Numbered from the stretch's first letter, positions 1 through 8,788 are shown. The stretch: DNA of 64,000 bases from JAEULH01 sp963805915 (GCA_963805915.1 CAWDWD010000011.1:372001-436000); one strand, 5' to 3'. Program-made: numbers and translations. Notes: a model not told the origin generated them from the letters alone.

Positions 1-630
1 ATCTTGGGGCGTTACACAGAGAGCAAGGGCGCTGCGACGAGGCGCTGCCGCTCTTGGAACGCGCCCTTGCCATTCAGGAAAAAGCGCTCGGGCGAGAGCA
101 TTCAGACGTCGCCCACACTCTCAACAATCTTGGGGCGTTACACAGAGAGCAAGGGCGCTGCGACGAGGCGCGGCCGCTCTTGGAGCGCGCCCTCGCCATT
201 CGGGAAAAGGCCCTCGGGCCAGAGCATCCAGAAGTTGCTCACACTCTGAACAGCCTCGGGGTGTTATGCGACGCGCAAGGGCGCGACGACGAGGCGCGGC
301 CGCTCCATGAGCGCGCCCTCGCCATTCAGGAAAAAGCCCTCGGGCCAGAGCATCCAGACGTCGCCCACACTCTCAACAATCTTGGGGCGTTACACAGAGC
401 GCAAGGGCGCTGCGACGAGGCGCGGCCGCTCCATGAGCGCGCCCTCGCGATTCAGGAAAAGGCCCTCGGGCCAGAGCATCCAGACGTCGCCCGCACTCTC
501 AACAGCCTCGGGGTGTTATACGGCGAGCAAGGGCGCTACGACGAGGCGCTGCCGCTCTTGGAGCGTGCCCTCGCGATTCAGGAAAAGGCCCTCGGGCCAG
601 AGCATCCGAAGACACAGGAGACCAGAGTGT
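1..630 (+). repeat. Five tandem 126-bp TPR-coding repeats
   Basis: Copies begin near 1, 127, 253, 379 and 505, each opening with a variant of cttggggcgttacacagagc. The period is exactly 126 bp (42 codons), so copy number can change without breaking the frame. This is coding repeat, not CRISPR: there are no unique spacers. Confidence 0.9.
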
Positions 631-686
631 ATTTGGATACAGTTGTGAACGCGCGTTTGACTAGCTCCACGTCCAACCTGCTCTGA
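1..686 (+). CDS. Kinesin-light-chain-type tetratricopeptide repeat protein, 5' end outside window
   Basis: The reading frame is open from base 3 to the TGA at 684-686, so the real start lies before the window. About 228 residues are visible. They are almost entirely 42-residue TPR units carrying LERALAIQEKALGPEHP and VAHTLNNLGALH, the TPR_12 signature of kinesin light chains and of many bacterial NB-ARC/STAND or CHAT-linked proteins. The units are nearly identical at the DNA level, so the array is probably young or recombining. The last 25 residues are not repeat sequence. TPRs bind protein; the partner and any N-terminal effector domain cannot be seen. An integrase remnant follows after about 40 bases, suggesting an accessory locus. 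Confidence 0.85.
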   Translation, partial: LGALHREQGRCDEALPLLERALAIQEKALGREHSDVAHTLNNLGALHREQGRCDEARPLLERALAIREKALGPEHPEVAHTLNSLGVLCDAQGRDDEARPLHERALAIQEKALGPEHPDVAHTLNNLGALHRAQGRCDEARPLHERALAIQEKALGPEHPDVARTLNSLGVLYGEQGRYDEALPLLERALAIQEKALGPEHPKTQETRVYLDTVVNARLTSSTSNLL

Positions 687-726
687 CACGCCTGCCTTTT
701 CCTCACCCCATCAGCCCCTTTGCAAT

Positions 727-1019
727 CTAGTTCATCGCCCGCGTGTGATCCTCGGAGCGGAAGAGGTGGCCGTGGCGGTCCATGGTGACTTGCGAGCTGG
801 AGTGGCCGGCGAAGGTGTGGACGGTTTTTGGCGAGAGGCCGGCGTCGAGCCAGCATGACACCGCGAAGTGGCGAAACGCGTGCCAAGTGAACGCAGCGAC
901 GCCAGTGTTGGCGAACAGCGGCTTGGAGCGGCGCTTGACCATATTGGCGTGGCCTTCGTACCCGCCCCGGCGGTTCGAAAATAGCAAGCCATCGTCGTAG
1001 CGGAGCGACCTTGCGCTTT
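727..1019 (-). pseudogene. C-terminal remnant of a tyrosine recombinase (phage integrase)
   Basis: About 97 residues match the end of a phage-type integrase: LLFSNRRGG, then the H-x-x-R box HAFRHFAVSCWLDAGL, then the GHSS box and VTMDRHGHLFRSEDH. In the family the last box reads DRYGHLF, with Tyr as the nucleophile that attacks DNA. Here the codon is CAC (His), one base from TAC, so strand cleavage should be lost. The N-terminal arm and core domains are absent: upstream in this frame the sequence runs straight into the glk stop at 1020. It is probably a leftover from an element inserted downstream of glk. The open frame continues antisense inside glk, but that part is not integrase. Confidence 0.75.
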
Positions 1020-1973
1020 CTACTCGGGGGCGTTGACGAGTTGGGCGAGGCCGACCAGCGCCGGCAGCGAGCGGGTGATGACATAGGTCGGAAGCGTCGA
1101 CAGGTACGCGCTGAATCGGCCCTTGTCTTCGAACCGCCGCCGGAAACCGGAGCCGGCGAACCAAGGCATCAACCGCGGGACAATACCGCCCGCAATATAC
1201 ATTCCGCCGCGCGCGTTGAGGACCAGCGCGAGGTCCGAGGCGACCGTGCCGAGCATGCTCGCGAAAACATCGAGTGTTTCCATGCACAGCGGGCAGCTCC
1301 GGTCGAGCCCCCGCGCGGTGATGTCGGCCGGAACGATCGCCGGGTCGATGGGCCGTTTCGAGAGCGTGGCGATGGCGGTATAGAGGTTGACCAGTCCCGG
1401 ACCGGAGACCACCCGTTCGGCCGAGACATGGCTGTGCATGCCGCGCAACATCGCGAGAATGTCGGCTTCGCGGTCGTTGGCCGCGGCGATGGTCATGTGG
1501 CCGCCTTCGCTCGACAGCGGCAGCCAGGCATGCCCGCCCCACGCCAGCGCCGAGGCGCCCAGGCCGGTTCCGGGGCCGAGCGTCCAGATCGGCGCGTGCG
1601 CGACCGGCTCGCCGCCGCCGATCTTGAGAACGTCCTCCGGCTTCAGGGTCGGCACCGCGAGCGCGGCGGCGACGAAGTCGTTGACGATATCGAGCTTGTC
1701 GAGGCCGAGGCGGACGCGGGTTTGCTCGATCGAGAAGGCCCAATGCAGGTTGGTAAGCTTGATCTGGTCGCCGAATACCGGCGAGGCGACCGCCAGCGCT
1801 CCATGCTGGGGCGGGGTCCTCGGCGCGACGCGTTCGAGGTAGGCTTCGCAGGCTTCAACGAGGGTCGGATAGTCCCGATTGACCAACGGAAGAATGTCGT
1901 GAATTTCACCGTCCGCCTCGACCAACGCAAACCGGGCATTGGTTCCACCGATGTCACCGATCAAGCCGACCAT
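1020..1973 (-). CDS. glk: Glucokinase
   Basis: A protein of 317 residues, normal length for the proteobacterial Glk family (ATP + glucose to glucose-6-phosphate, cytosolic, feeding Entner-Doudoroff or glycolysis). Visible motifs are the ATP/phosphate loop DIGGTNARFAL (7-17), IVNDF with the catalytic Asp (about 99), LGPGTGLGAS (132-141), SSEGGH (154-159), and GGMYIAGGIVPR near the C terminus. The ATG at 1971-1973 fits the family start immediately before the phosphate loop. No partner gene is adjacent; the stop abuts the integrase remnant. A 530-bp gap lies upstream. Confidence 0.95.
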   Translation of the reverse strand: MVGLIGDIGGTNARFALVEADGEIHDILPLVNRDYPTLVEACEAYLERVAPRTPPQHGALAVASPVFGDQIKLTNLHWAFSIEQTRVRLGLDKLDIVNDFVAAALAVPTLKPEDVLKIGGGEPVAHAPIWTLGPGTGLGASALAWGGHAWLPLSSEGGHMTIAAANDREADILAMLRGMHSHVSAERVVSGPGLVNLYTAIATLSKRPIDPAIVPADITARGLDRSCPLCMETLDVFASMLGTVASDLALVLNARGGMYIAGGIVPRLMPWFAGSGFRRRFEDKGRFSAYLSTLPTYVITRSLPALVGLAQLVNAPE

Positions 1974-2505
1974 GGTCCACCCTCCACTGTTCTTGTTTCA
2001 ACCCTTCCGCGCTTATACACGATCGCCGCGAGCGGACCAGTGCATGCCTCGAGCGCGCGCGAAAAAAGCACGGCGCGCGCACACGCCGCGGGTTGAATGA
2101 GTGCATTGCAAAAGCGGCATCAGGGCGAAGATAGAGGTATAGTTTCCTGTGACCGATCCGGAAGGTCGGCGCAGCCACCTCATTTCGACATCCCTGCTGC
2201 TACTTTCCGCCCAACTGTGACATAAATACTCTATAGAAAACAGCCTGTTAAGCCGCCCTGGCCAGATGTCAGGCGGTATCGCAGGCTTGTCCCATCGGTT
2301 CGTCGAAAAATGCCGTTTGAATTTTGCACTGCAAACTACTATCTTTCGATTTGTGCGGTGCAGCACGAACGCCAGTCGATTGTGATGCGCCGTGCTTCTT
2401 GGACGTTTCCTCCCAAAACTCGGGCCGCGCATGCGGCCCTTTTTTTTGGAGAGGCGTCATCCCGGCCTCGCGCCTTGGCGCGGTTAACCGCCACCGGCGA
2501 CGTGA
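1974..2505. other. Non-coding interval with an orphan terminator
   Basis: No convincing gene lies between the glk start and the end of the GNAT gene. Local composition is more AT-rich than the flanks around 2215-2350. It holds the strong terminator at 2422-2447 and a short hairpin-forming stretch (gtgcggtgcagcacgaa, about 2354-2370) that could belong to a small RNA. Confidence 0.5.
2422..2447 (+). terminator. Strong intrinsic terminator, possibly bidirectional
   Basis: GGGCCGC (2422-2428), a GCAT loop and GCGGCCC (2433-2439) are followed by eight T. On the opposite strand the hairpin is followed by GAGTTTTGG, so it may also end the GNAT/N-formylglutamate amidohydrolase transcript, whose stop is about 60 bases upstream on that strand. 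No plus-strand gene precedes it. Confidence 0.8.
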
Positions 2506-3111
2506 CTAGCCAAATGGCCCTTCGGTGATGGCGATCTTGCTGCCCGGGTCGTTCACGCCTTCGCCCAACGTCCGCTGCATGAAGACCGCGTCGAGCCACC
2601 GGCCGAACTTGTAGCCGGCATCGACGAGAACGCCGGCGCGGCGAAATCCATGGCGGCCATGCAGGCGGATCGAGCGGGTGTTCGCCGAGTCGCCGATGAC
2701 CGCGACCATCTGACGAATGCCGAGGCCGGTGCAGTGCTCGATCAGCGAGCCCAGCAACATGCCGCCGAGCCCGCGCCCCACGGCGTTCGGATCGACGTAG
2801 ATCGAATCCTCGACGGTAAAGCGATACGCCGAGCGCGGCCGGAAGGGACCGGTGTAGGCAAAGCCTTGGACTTCGTCGTCGATGGTGGCAACCAGGTATG
2901 GCAGCCCGCGGTCAATGACGGCTCGCCAGCGCGCGGCGATTTCGGTCAGGTCGGGCGGAACCTCCTCGAAAGTTCCGCTGCCACCGAGCACGTGGGCGGC
3001 GTAGACCGCTTGCACGACGGCGAGATCCGCCGCTACCGCCGGGCGAACGAGCACGCTCGCGTCGAGGAGGGCGCCGCCGAGACTCCGGGTTTTACCGCCG
3101 TTGGGCGTCAT
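2506..3111 (-). CDS. GNAT N-acetyltransferase, phosphinothricin/MnaT-like
   Basis: A protein of 201 residues of the PAT/YncA branch of GNAT acetyltransferases, which transfer acetyl from acetyl-CoA to small amines such as phosphinothricin or methionine sulfoximine. Seen: VRPAVAADLAVVQAVYAAHV at the N terminus, the EDSIYVDPNAVGRGLG acetyl-CoA loop (Q/RxxGxG/A type), and the late SIRLHGRHGFRRAGVL segment with GYKFGRWLDAVFMQ, typical of this branch. The ATG overlaps the stop of the upstream N-formylglutamate amidohydrolase (ATGA), so the two are co-transcribed. The natural substrate is unknown. Confidence 0.85.
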   Translation of the reverse strand: MTPNGGKTRSLGGALLDASVLVRPAVAADLAVVQAVYAAHVLGGSGTFEEVPPDLTEIAARWRAVIDRGLPYLVATIDDEVQGFAYTGPFRPRSAYRFTVEDSIYVDPNAVGRGLGGMLLGSLIEHCTGLGIRQMVAVIGDSANTRSIRLHGRHGFRRAGVLVDAGYKFGRWLDAVFMQRTLGEGVNDPGSKIAITEGPFG

Positions 3112-4019
3112 GCCGCCCTGAATAGTCTAAAATCAATGCTGGTGAGGGCCTCGATGAGCCGGCCGATTCGGCTCGCCACGGCGTCAAAACCGGGCAATGG
3201 CGCGATGCGCTGTTCGTCCATATAAAGGGCTCGGTTGATCTCGATCTGCAGCGCATGCACGCCTTCGCGCGGCCTGCCGTAATTACGGGTGGTGAACCCG
3301 CCAGCGTAAGGGACGTTGCGGCGAACGCTGTAGCCGAGCTCGCGCAGCGCGCGCTCGGCGAACGCCGTTACGGCTGGCGCGCACGACGTGCCGAAGCAAT
3401 CGCCAAGGACGATATCGACCCGCCTGGTGCCCGGATCGCTGTCCATCGGCCCGCCCACCGACGGCATCGAGTGACAGTCGATAAGCAGGCAAACGCCAAA
3501 CCTCAATTGAGTCTGTCCGATCAGGCGCTTCAGCGCCTCGTGGTAGGGGAAGTAGTGGTCGCGAATCCGCCTCAGCGCGTCGCTTACCTCGAGCCTTTCG
3601 CGATAGATCTCCTCGCCGGTGGCGGTGACCCGGGCAATGGTGCCGAGGCCGGCGCTGACCCTAGGCGAGCGGGTATTGACGAAACCGGGCAACGCGGCGG
3701 CGAACATTGCCTGGTCCAGTTCATATGGCTCGCGGTTGCAGTCGAGGAAGACTCGCGGGAAATGACTCTTCAGCAACGGCGCGCCGCAAGCGGGCGCCGC
3801 GGCGTAAAGTCGATCGACGAAGGCGTCCTCCGAGCGCCGCAGCGCAAAGGCCTCGAGCGGCGAGGCGGCAAGCAGCTCGGCGGAATAGCTCTGTCCGCTA
3901 TGCGGCGAGGCGAACACCAGCGGGACGGTCTGCTCGGCCGGCGCCGCGATCGACCAGAAAGGTTCATTTTCGCATTCGGGCGCGGCTTCGAGCGCGACGT
4001 CTCTCTCGCTGGGGGGCAA
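3108..4019 (-). CDS. N-formylglutamate amidohydrolase family protein
   Basis: A protein of 303 residues in the FGase (HutG-type) family of zinc amidohydrolases, which release formate from N-formylglutamate at the end of one histidine degradation route. Markers: VFASPHSGQSY, RSEDAFVDRLY, FPRVFLDCNREPYELD, LLIDCHSMPS, VDIVLGDCFGTSC and the GGFTTRNYGRP / ALQIEINRALYM end. No other hut genes are nearby, so a role in histidine catabolism is not proven; many alphaproteobacteria carry such stand-alone homologs. The start is a TTG at 4017-4019 with GAGGAG seven bases upstream, an uncommon but well-supported choice. First gene of a two-gene unit with the GNAT gene. Confidence 0.85.
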   Translation of the reverse strand: MPPSERDVALEAAPECENEPFWSIAAPAEQTVPLVFASPHSGQSYSAELLAASPLEAFALRRSEDAFVDRLYAAAPACGAPLLKSHFPRVFLDCNREPYELDQAMFAAALPGFVNTRSPRVSAGLGTIARVTATGEEIYRERLEVSDALRRIRDHYFPYHEALKRLIGQTQLRFGVCLLIDCHSMPSVGGPMDSDPGTRRVDIVLGDCFGTSCAPAVTAFAERALRELGYSVRRNVPYAGGFTTRNYGRPREGVHALQIEINRALYMDEQRIAPLPGFDAVASRIGRLIEALTSIDFRLFRAA

Positions 4020-4275
4020 AACCTCACTCCTCGAATCGAAGGCGGGTCGTCGGATCGCCAGTGGTTTGGTTAGCGCGGCATCCGGCGGGTGACAACACCA
4101 TTATGTGCGAATTTAGTCGCCGCCGTTATCGTGGCAAGCGCGCGGCGCTCAATGGACGCCTGCCGGTCGACCCGCCGGAGACGAAGTGTCGCGTCGCGCC
4201 TCGCAACATCTTGCCAACGCAGTGAGGAATCGACTAAGAAACCACTCCGCGATCGGTCATCGCCGATCGCTTCCG

Positions 4276-4350
4276 GGGCGGTTAGCTCAGCGGGAGAGCA
4301 CTACGTTGACATCGTAGGGGTCACTGGTTCAAATCCAGTACCGCCCACCA
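4276..4350 (+). tRNA. tRNA-Val (anticodon GAC)
   Basis: A 75-nt cloverleaf including encoded CCA. The acceptor stem GGGCGGT pairs with ACCGCCC, followed by A and CCA. The anticodon stem CTACG/CGTAG encloses TTGACAT, giving GAC. The T arm is CTGGTTCAAATCCAG. It reads GUC/GUU valine codons. It stands alone. Confidence 0.95.
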
Positions 4351-4401
4351 TGATATCAGGGGCTTAGACACCTCCTGAGGGTCGGTAACGCGAGACCACG
4401 G

Positions 4402-5131
4402 CTACCGGCCCTGATCGCGCCTTGCCCGCGCGAAGTCCACCGACGCGCTGACGCGGATGCCGTCAAGCCCGACATCGCAGCGATAGCACAGCGTCTCGAC
4501 GCCCGCCGCCGCCGCCCGGTCCAGGGCGCGCGCGTAGAGCGGGTCGATATCCCCGGCGATCGCGAACGCGCGGGCGTCGCCGCGCTGGGCGAGGAATACC
4601 ATCACCCCCCTGGCGCCTCCGGCGACCGCGTCGGCAAGTTCGGCCAAATGCTTGGTCCCTCGTTCGCGTCACGCAGTCGGGGAACTCGACCATGGCCCCG
4701 GCAAGGTCCCGCTTCAGGGTCACGTTCTTGACTTCAACGAAGCACTTGGGGCGGTTTGCTGCCTCGAACAAAAGATCGATGCGCGAGTTGCGGCCGTAAG
4801 GGACCTCCCGCCTCACGGTTTCGTAGCCGTCGAGCTCGCCGATCACGCCCTCGGCGACGGCCTCGGCGACCAGAGCGTTGGGCCGCGCGGTGTTGATCCC
4901 GACCAGCGCGCCGCCGATCCGGATCAGCTCCCAGGTCAGCGGATACTTGCGCTTCGCCGCCGCCGCGCGCGACAGCCAGACTTCCGAGCCGGGCGTCGCG
5001 ACCGACAGCATCGAGCCCGAGTTCGGGCAATGGGCGGTGACGCATCCGCCGGTCTCGAGCACCACGTCGGCGAGGAACCTCTTGTAGCGCCGGACCAGCG
5101 TGCCGCGGAGGAGGGGAGCTGCGAACTTCAC
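4402..5131 (-). pseudogene. sfsA: SfsA family protein (sugar fermentation stimulation), frameshifted
   Basis: The N-terminal frame gives MKFAAPLLRGTLVRRYKRFL, TAHCPNSGSM, RKYPLTWELI, the nuclease-like ERIDLL-type motif (NSRIDLLFEA) and CFVEVKNVTLKRDLAGAMVEFPD, all classic SfsA. The match then jumps frame near 4656-4660 and continues as AELADAVAGGARGVMVFLAQRGDARAF, ending YARALDRAAAAGVETLCYRC and DFARARRDQGR. One extra base (in an AGGG run on the coding strand) would explain it. Repaired length would be about 242 residues, normal for SfsA. The start is GTG at 5129-5131. SfsA is a predicted DNA-binding nuclease-fold protein of unclear role. Decay or sequencing error are both possible. Confidence 0.85.
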
Positions 5132-5192
5132 CGCCCGCGGTCCGGCGCCGCGCGCCCGATCATCGCGTCATGATCCCGCCCTAATCCCGCTC

Positions 5193-5450
5193 TTATCCGC
5201 CCGCCGCGCGGCCGGGCCAGAGCAGATCGGCGCATGCGCTCTCGTGGCGCGCGGCGGCGCGGGCGCGCCGGTGCATCGGCAGCTTGCTCTCGCCCCATGA
5301 GCCGTATTCGCCGATCAACCGCCGCAACGACTGCTGCAAGCCGCGAACGTCGTCGTCCCGCCAGTAGCGTTCACCCAGTTCGCCCTTCATCGCCCGCAAT
5401 TGCGCCGCGATCGCCGCGATCTCGCGATCCTCGGCGGTTTCCTCGCTCAT
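5193..5450 (-). CDS. Small hypothetical protein
   Basis: A protein of 85 residues, MSEETAEDREIAAIAAQLRA at the start, charged and helical in the first 50 residues and Arg/Ala-rich after that. No family is recognised. Support for a real gene is a very good ribosome site (GGAGGAGG) six to seven bases before the ATG, and its position 61 bases upstream of sfsA in the same direction, which suggests one transcript. No transmembrane or signal segment is visible. Confidence 0.55.
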   Translation of the reverse strand: MSEETAEDREIAAIAAQLRAMKGELGERYWRDDDVRGLQQSLRRLIGEYGSWGESKLPMHRRARAAARHESACADLLWPGRAAGG

Positions 5451-5839
5451 CGATGCTCCTCCTCCACCTCGCCCGATTTTGCCCGCTCACTGCGCGTTTG
5501 TCTCCCCGGACGCCTTGCGCACACCGCCGATGGTTCCGCAGCCGCACATGCGGTGAAATGGCTGCGTCCAATGACAAGCTGAAGTTGTCTATCTCTCATC
5601 CGGCAATCTGGAGAAGAACAAGTTAAACCTCTAGCATGCCAAAGAGGATCTGGACTATATTCTTCAAAGCTTGGGCATGCTGGCACGAGATTATGTACTT
5701 CGAGTGACAACGATGCGGCGTCGGGCTTGGCAGGGGTGGAATGGACGACGCTTGGCTCGCGGTACATTGTCACCGTGGAAGACGGAATTGAGACAGTGAC
5801 CGACAAGGCAGCCGGAACCAATTCGGGCGCGGAGCGGCG
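5451..5839. other. Interval with unresolved coding debris
   Basis: No intact gene can be supported. On the plus strand short coding-looking stretches appear in shifting frames (for example EDLDYILQSLGMLARDYVLR near 5643-5702, and WTTLGSRYIVTVEDGIETVTDK near 5741-5806), ending at a TGA near 5884. They may be remnants of a gene upstream of the broken DUF4209 gene. I could not assign them to a family. Confidence 0.4.
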
Positions 5840-7699
5840 TTGCTGCCACGGCAGAGAACGAACCGCCTTTGGTAACGCTCGCTGATTTCGCCGCGGTGGA
5901 TGTTGAGGCGCCGATCGCGACGCTGCGAAGCGTCGACTGCGCGAGCTTGGAAGATCCTTACCGAAAAGCGGCGGAGGCGGCTTGCGCGGAAGCGAACGAA
6001 ATCGCCGGGCGCGTGTATGGTTTGCTTGCCACCGTAACGTGGATGCACTTCAAGCCCGAAGACCGGGGCGAGCCTTACGGCCCGATGGTGCGTAATGGAC
6101 GGGCGCCGTTCGATCATCCCCGATGATCTGCGTGGCGAGCAATCGGTGATCTTCGCCGCGATTGCGCCGAAGCTGCGCAATGCAGGTCTACGCGCCCTAC
6201 TTGCCGACATCGCTTGGTTGAATGACCGTAAGCTTGCGGCCTCGGCGCAACTGGCGATCGACGTCATTCACCGAGACAGTTCGCCTCGTGGCGAACGGCG
6301 AAGCTGAATTCCGGTTCGACAATGGACAAGGCGACTTCTAAGACGCGGCACCGATCTGATGCGACGCGCCTGCCAGATAGCGCAGGCGACGGGCTGGAAG
6401 GAGCCGGAAGCTAGGGCACTCCGCGCATTGATAAGCGAGTCTGACAGCAAGCCTCGTTCGAATGAAGGGGATGGGTCAGGATATCTGAAGATCGCGACCC
6501 TTGATCTTAAATACCGCATCACGGAGCACGGCCCTAATTGCGGCACAGGCGGAAGTCTCTCGCCAAAGCGGACGGGGTGTATCCAGTAGACGGCGCGGCA
6601 TTTGCTGGAATTGCCGCGGCGGCGCACCGGGCGAGTGACAACACAAGCGAGAGCAATCGCTGTCTTGTGAAAGCCGCCGAATGTTACGTAGCAATGGCGG
6701 CGGCGGCCGGACTTCAAAGGCATGGTCGCGGCAAGCTGGCTGATGGACGCGATCAAGGCACTCCAAAGACTACCCGGAACCAAGGACAGACGGGCGGAAC
6801 TCGAAGCAAGGCGGCGAGAGGCACAGAGCTTCGATCAGGGACGAAATGGGTTCGATCTCGACCGAGATCGATCTCAGCGAGATTGTCGATCACACGCGTA
6901 AGCTCGTACGGGGCCTGACCCTTCCCCAAGCGTTCGCCCAGTTCGCGAAGCTGGACCACTCGCCAACGCCGGAGGCACTACGCAAGGAGGCGCTGGAGCG
7001 GGCAAAGCAGAACCCGCTGTCGAGCATCTTCCCGATGGCGATCCATGACGACGAGGGCAAACGCGTCGCGCAGTCGCCGGGAATGATGGGAGGCCCTGAA
7101 TTAGAAGAAACCACGCTATAAGGCACCTCATTGCACGGCAAGAGGAAGCATCGGCGAACAGATCGCGGTTGTCGGGCGCGATTGAACCGGCCCGGTGCGT
7201 TATCCAAGCGGAACATCCCCTTTTTGTTCGACACTTTGGGCCGATTGCGGCGATGAGCCCATTCATCCCGCGTGGGCATGCCGACATCTATGCGCTTGGA
7301 TTTGCCCGTTTCTTCGGCGGGGACTTTATTTCGGCGCTTAGTGTTCTGGTGCCCCAGCTCGAAAATTCCCTGCGCCATGTCCTTCGGCAGGCGGCGATTG
7401 ATCCATCATCCATTCGGCCCGACATGACCCAGGAGAGCAGGACGATTTCAGTGATGTTGAACAAGGACCGCGACGTTCTTGAAAAGATCCTTGGTCCCGC
7501 GATCGTCTTTGAAATTGAGAACCTGTTCGATTTTCGCGGCGGTCCAAATATCCGCCACCGGGTTGCGCATGGGCTGATGCCAGCGGGCGCGTTCCATTCG
7601 TCCGACGAGATCTACGCATGCTGGTTCATCTTCCGCTTCTGTTGCCTGCCACTACTTGCGCATTGGGACAAATTGACGGAAGTCTACAAGTCACTGTGA
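5840..7699 (+). pseudogene. DUF4209-type protein gene, broken by multiple frameshifts
   Basis: Joining frames gives one protein of about 610 residues, normal for DUF4209 proteins. The pieces in order: VTLADFAAVDVEAPIATLR to MHFKPEDRG (5869-about 6095); IIPDDLRGEQSVIFAAIAPK to LNDRKLAASAQLAID (about 6110-6270); TVRLVANGEAEFRFDN (about 6275-6330); LMRRACQIAQATGWKEPEA (6356-6430); NTSESNRCLVKAAECYVAMA (about 6640-6710); FKGMVAASWLMDAIKALQRL (6713-about 6840); STEIDLSEIVDHTRKLVRGL to the DDEGKRVAQSPGMMG region (6846-7100); and the C-terminal domain HPLFVRHFGPIAAMSPFIPR, FFGGDFISALSVLVPQLENS and NIRHRVAHGL (7140-7699). Pfam describes a conserved RNxxxHG motif in DUF4209; here it reads RHRVAHG. At least five frame changes and several stops make this a decayed gene. 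Function of the family is not established. Confidence 0.75.
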
Positions 7700-7768
7700 G
7701 CCGCGCGAGGACTCGCTTGGTCATGAACCAGCGGGCGCGTAGGAAGAGGTGCCACGTGTCGTGCCATT

Positions 7769-8788
7769 TCATCCCATCGTCCGAGCGGCTTCGGCCGCGC
7801 CCACCCCGTTGCTCAAGGCGTCATCGCTCAACTCTTGGCCTCTTCCCCCGGCGGTGGGCCGGGGGTTCGCGAGTGCGTCGGCGAGGCGGTTCGCGGCGCT
7901 GCCGCGGCGGAGCGGCTTCGGCTGCGACGGGTCCGGCCCCCAGGCGGTCAGGTAGATGACCTGGAAGGTCGCCGGCACCCGGCCGTCGGCGTCGGCATAG
8001 AGGTCGCGGTATCTGCTCAGCGCGTCGAGCAGCGTGGCTCGGCGCGTGAAATTCCGCCGCCGCTCGATCGCGGCGTTTGCTTCGCCCATGCCGCGCAGAT
8101 CGGCGAGCAGCCCGAGCGGATCTTCGTACATCACGGTGAGCGTCTCGGCATCGGCGACAGGCAGCGCGAAGCCCGCCCGCTGCAACAGGTTGCCGGCGTC
8201 GCGGACCGCGGCGAAGGGCGAGATCCGCGGGCTGAGCCCGCCTTCCAGCGCAATTTCGGCGTCATTGAGGACGCGGCGCAGCTCGCTCAGGGTTTGGCCG
8301 CCGAACATCGCGGCGAGGAAAAGCCCGTCCGGCTTGAGCGCGCGGCGAACCTGGGCGAGCGCGCCGGGAAGATCGTTGACCCAGTGCAGACTGAGCGAGC
8401 TGAGGACGAGATCGAAGGTGGCCGCGGCGAACGGCAGCGCCTCTTCGTCGCCGGCCAAGGCCGGGGCGGGCGCGGCGGCGGCCATGCGCGGCGACAGATC
8501 GCAGCTGACGAAAGTCTCGACGCCGCCGCGCGCGCCGATCGCGCGCCCGAGCGTTCCCGCGTGGCAACCGAGATCGAGGGCGAGCGGAAAGGTGCGTTTG
8601 ATATCGTCCAGGCGATCGACCAGGCGCTCGGCGATCTCGCGATAGAGAAAATCGTGGTTCGCAAGCCCGCCGGCGGCCCTGTCACGGCGGCCGCGAACGG
8701 TTTGCCGGTCGAAGACCATCATGGACCCTGAAGCCGGCATGGCCCCTGAAGCCCGCATGGAATCCGGAACTGGCATGGAATCAGCCAT
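7769..8788 (-). CDS. SAM-dependent methyltransferase, NDUFAF5/BioC-like
   Basis: A protein of 339 residues with a class I methyltransferase core. Seen: the SAM-binding LALDLGCHAGTLGRAIG, the acidic loop and ALPFAAATFDLVLSSLSLHW, VNDLPGALAQVRRALKPDG, FLAAMFGGQTLSELR. This arrangement matches the NDUFAF5-like family, which in mitochondria hydroxylates a complex I subunit; bacterial homologs are uncharacterised or annotated as BioC-like. The N terminus carries a Met/Pro/Ser-rich leader with short imperfect repeats, so a start further in (before the MVFDRQTVRGRRDRAA segment) is possible. The C-terminal 35 residues are disordered. Divergent from comF with a 62-bp shared promoter region. Confidence 0.85.
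   Translation of the reverse strand: MADSMPVPDSMRASGAMPASGSMMVFDRQTVRGRRDRAAGGLANHDFLYREIAERLVDRLDDIKRTFPLALDLGCHAGTLGRAIGARGGVETFVSCDLSPRMAAAAPAPALAGDEEALPFAAATFDLVLSSLSLHWVNDLPGALAQVRRALKPDGLFLAAMFGGQTLSELRRVLNDAEIALEGGLSPRISPFAAVRDAGNLLQRAGFALPVADAETLTVMYEDPLGLLADLRGMGEANAAIERRRNFTRRATLLDALSRYRDLYADADGRVPATFQVIYLTAWGPDPSQPKPLRRGSAANRLADALANPRPTAGGRGQELSDDALSNGVGAAEAARTMG

Noticed and set aside
1..630. Regularly spaced repeats that could be taken for a CRISPR array
   Set aside because: The whole 126-bp period is conserved and codes for TPR units; there are no unique spacers.
1020..1743. Open frame continuing from the integrase remnant upstream to 1743 (minus strand)
   Set aside because: It is a shifted frame of glk. 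Nothing in it looks like integrase; only 727-1019 does.
5447..5821. A 124-codon minus-strand frame upstream of the small hypothetical gene
   Set aside because: Cys/Pro/Ser-rich without motif or ribosome site. Could not be supported over the alternative of plus-strand debris.
5770..6267. A 165-codon minus-strand frame across the DUF4209 region
   Set aside because: The plus strand has clear protein similarity in several frames over the same bases; the minus-strand frame has no recognisable features.
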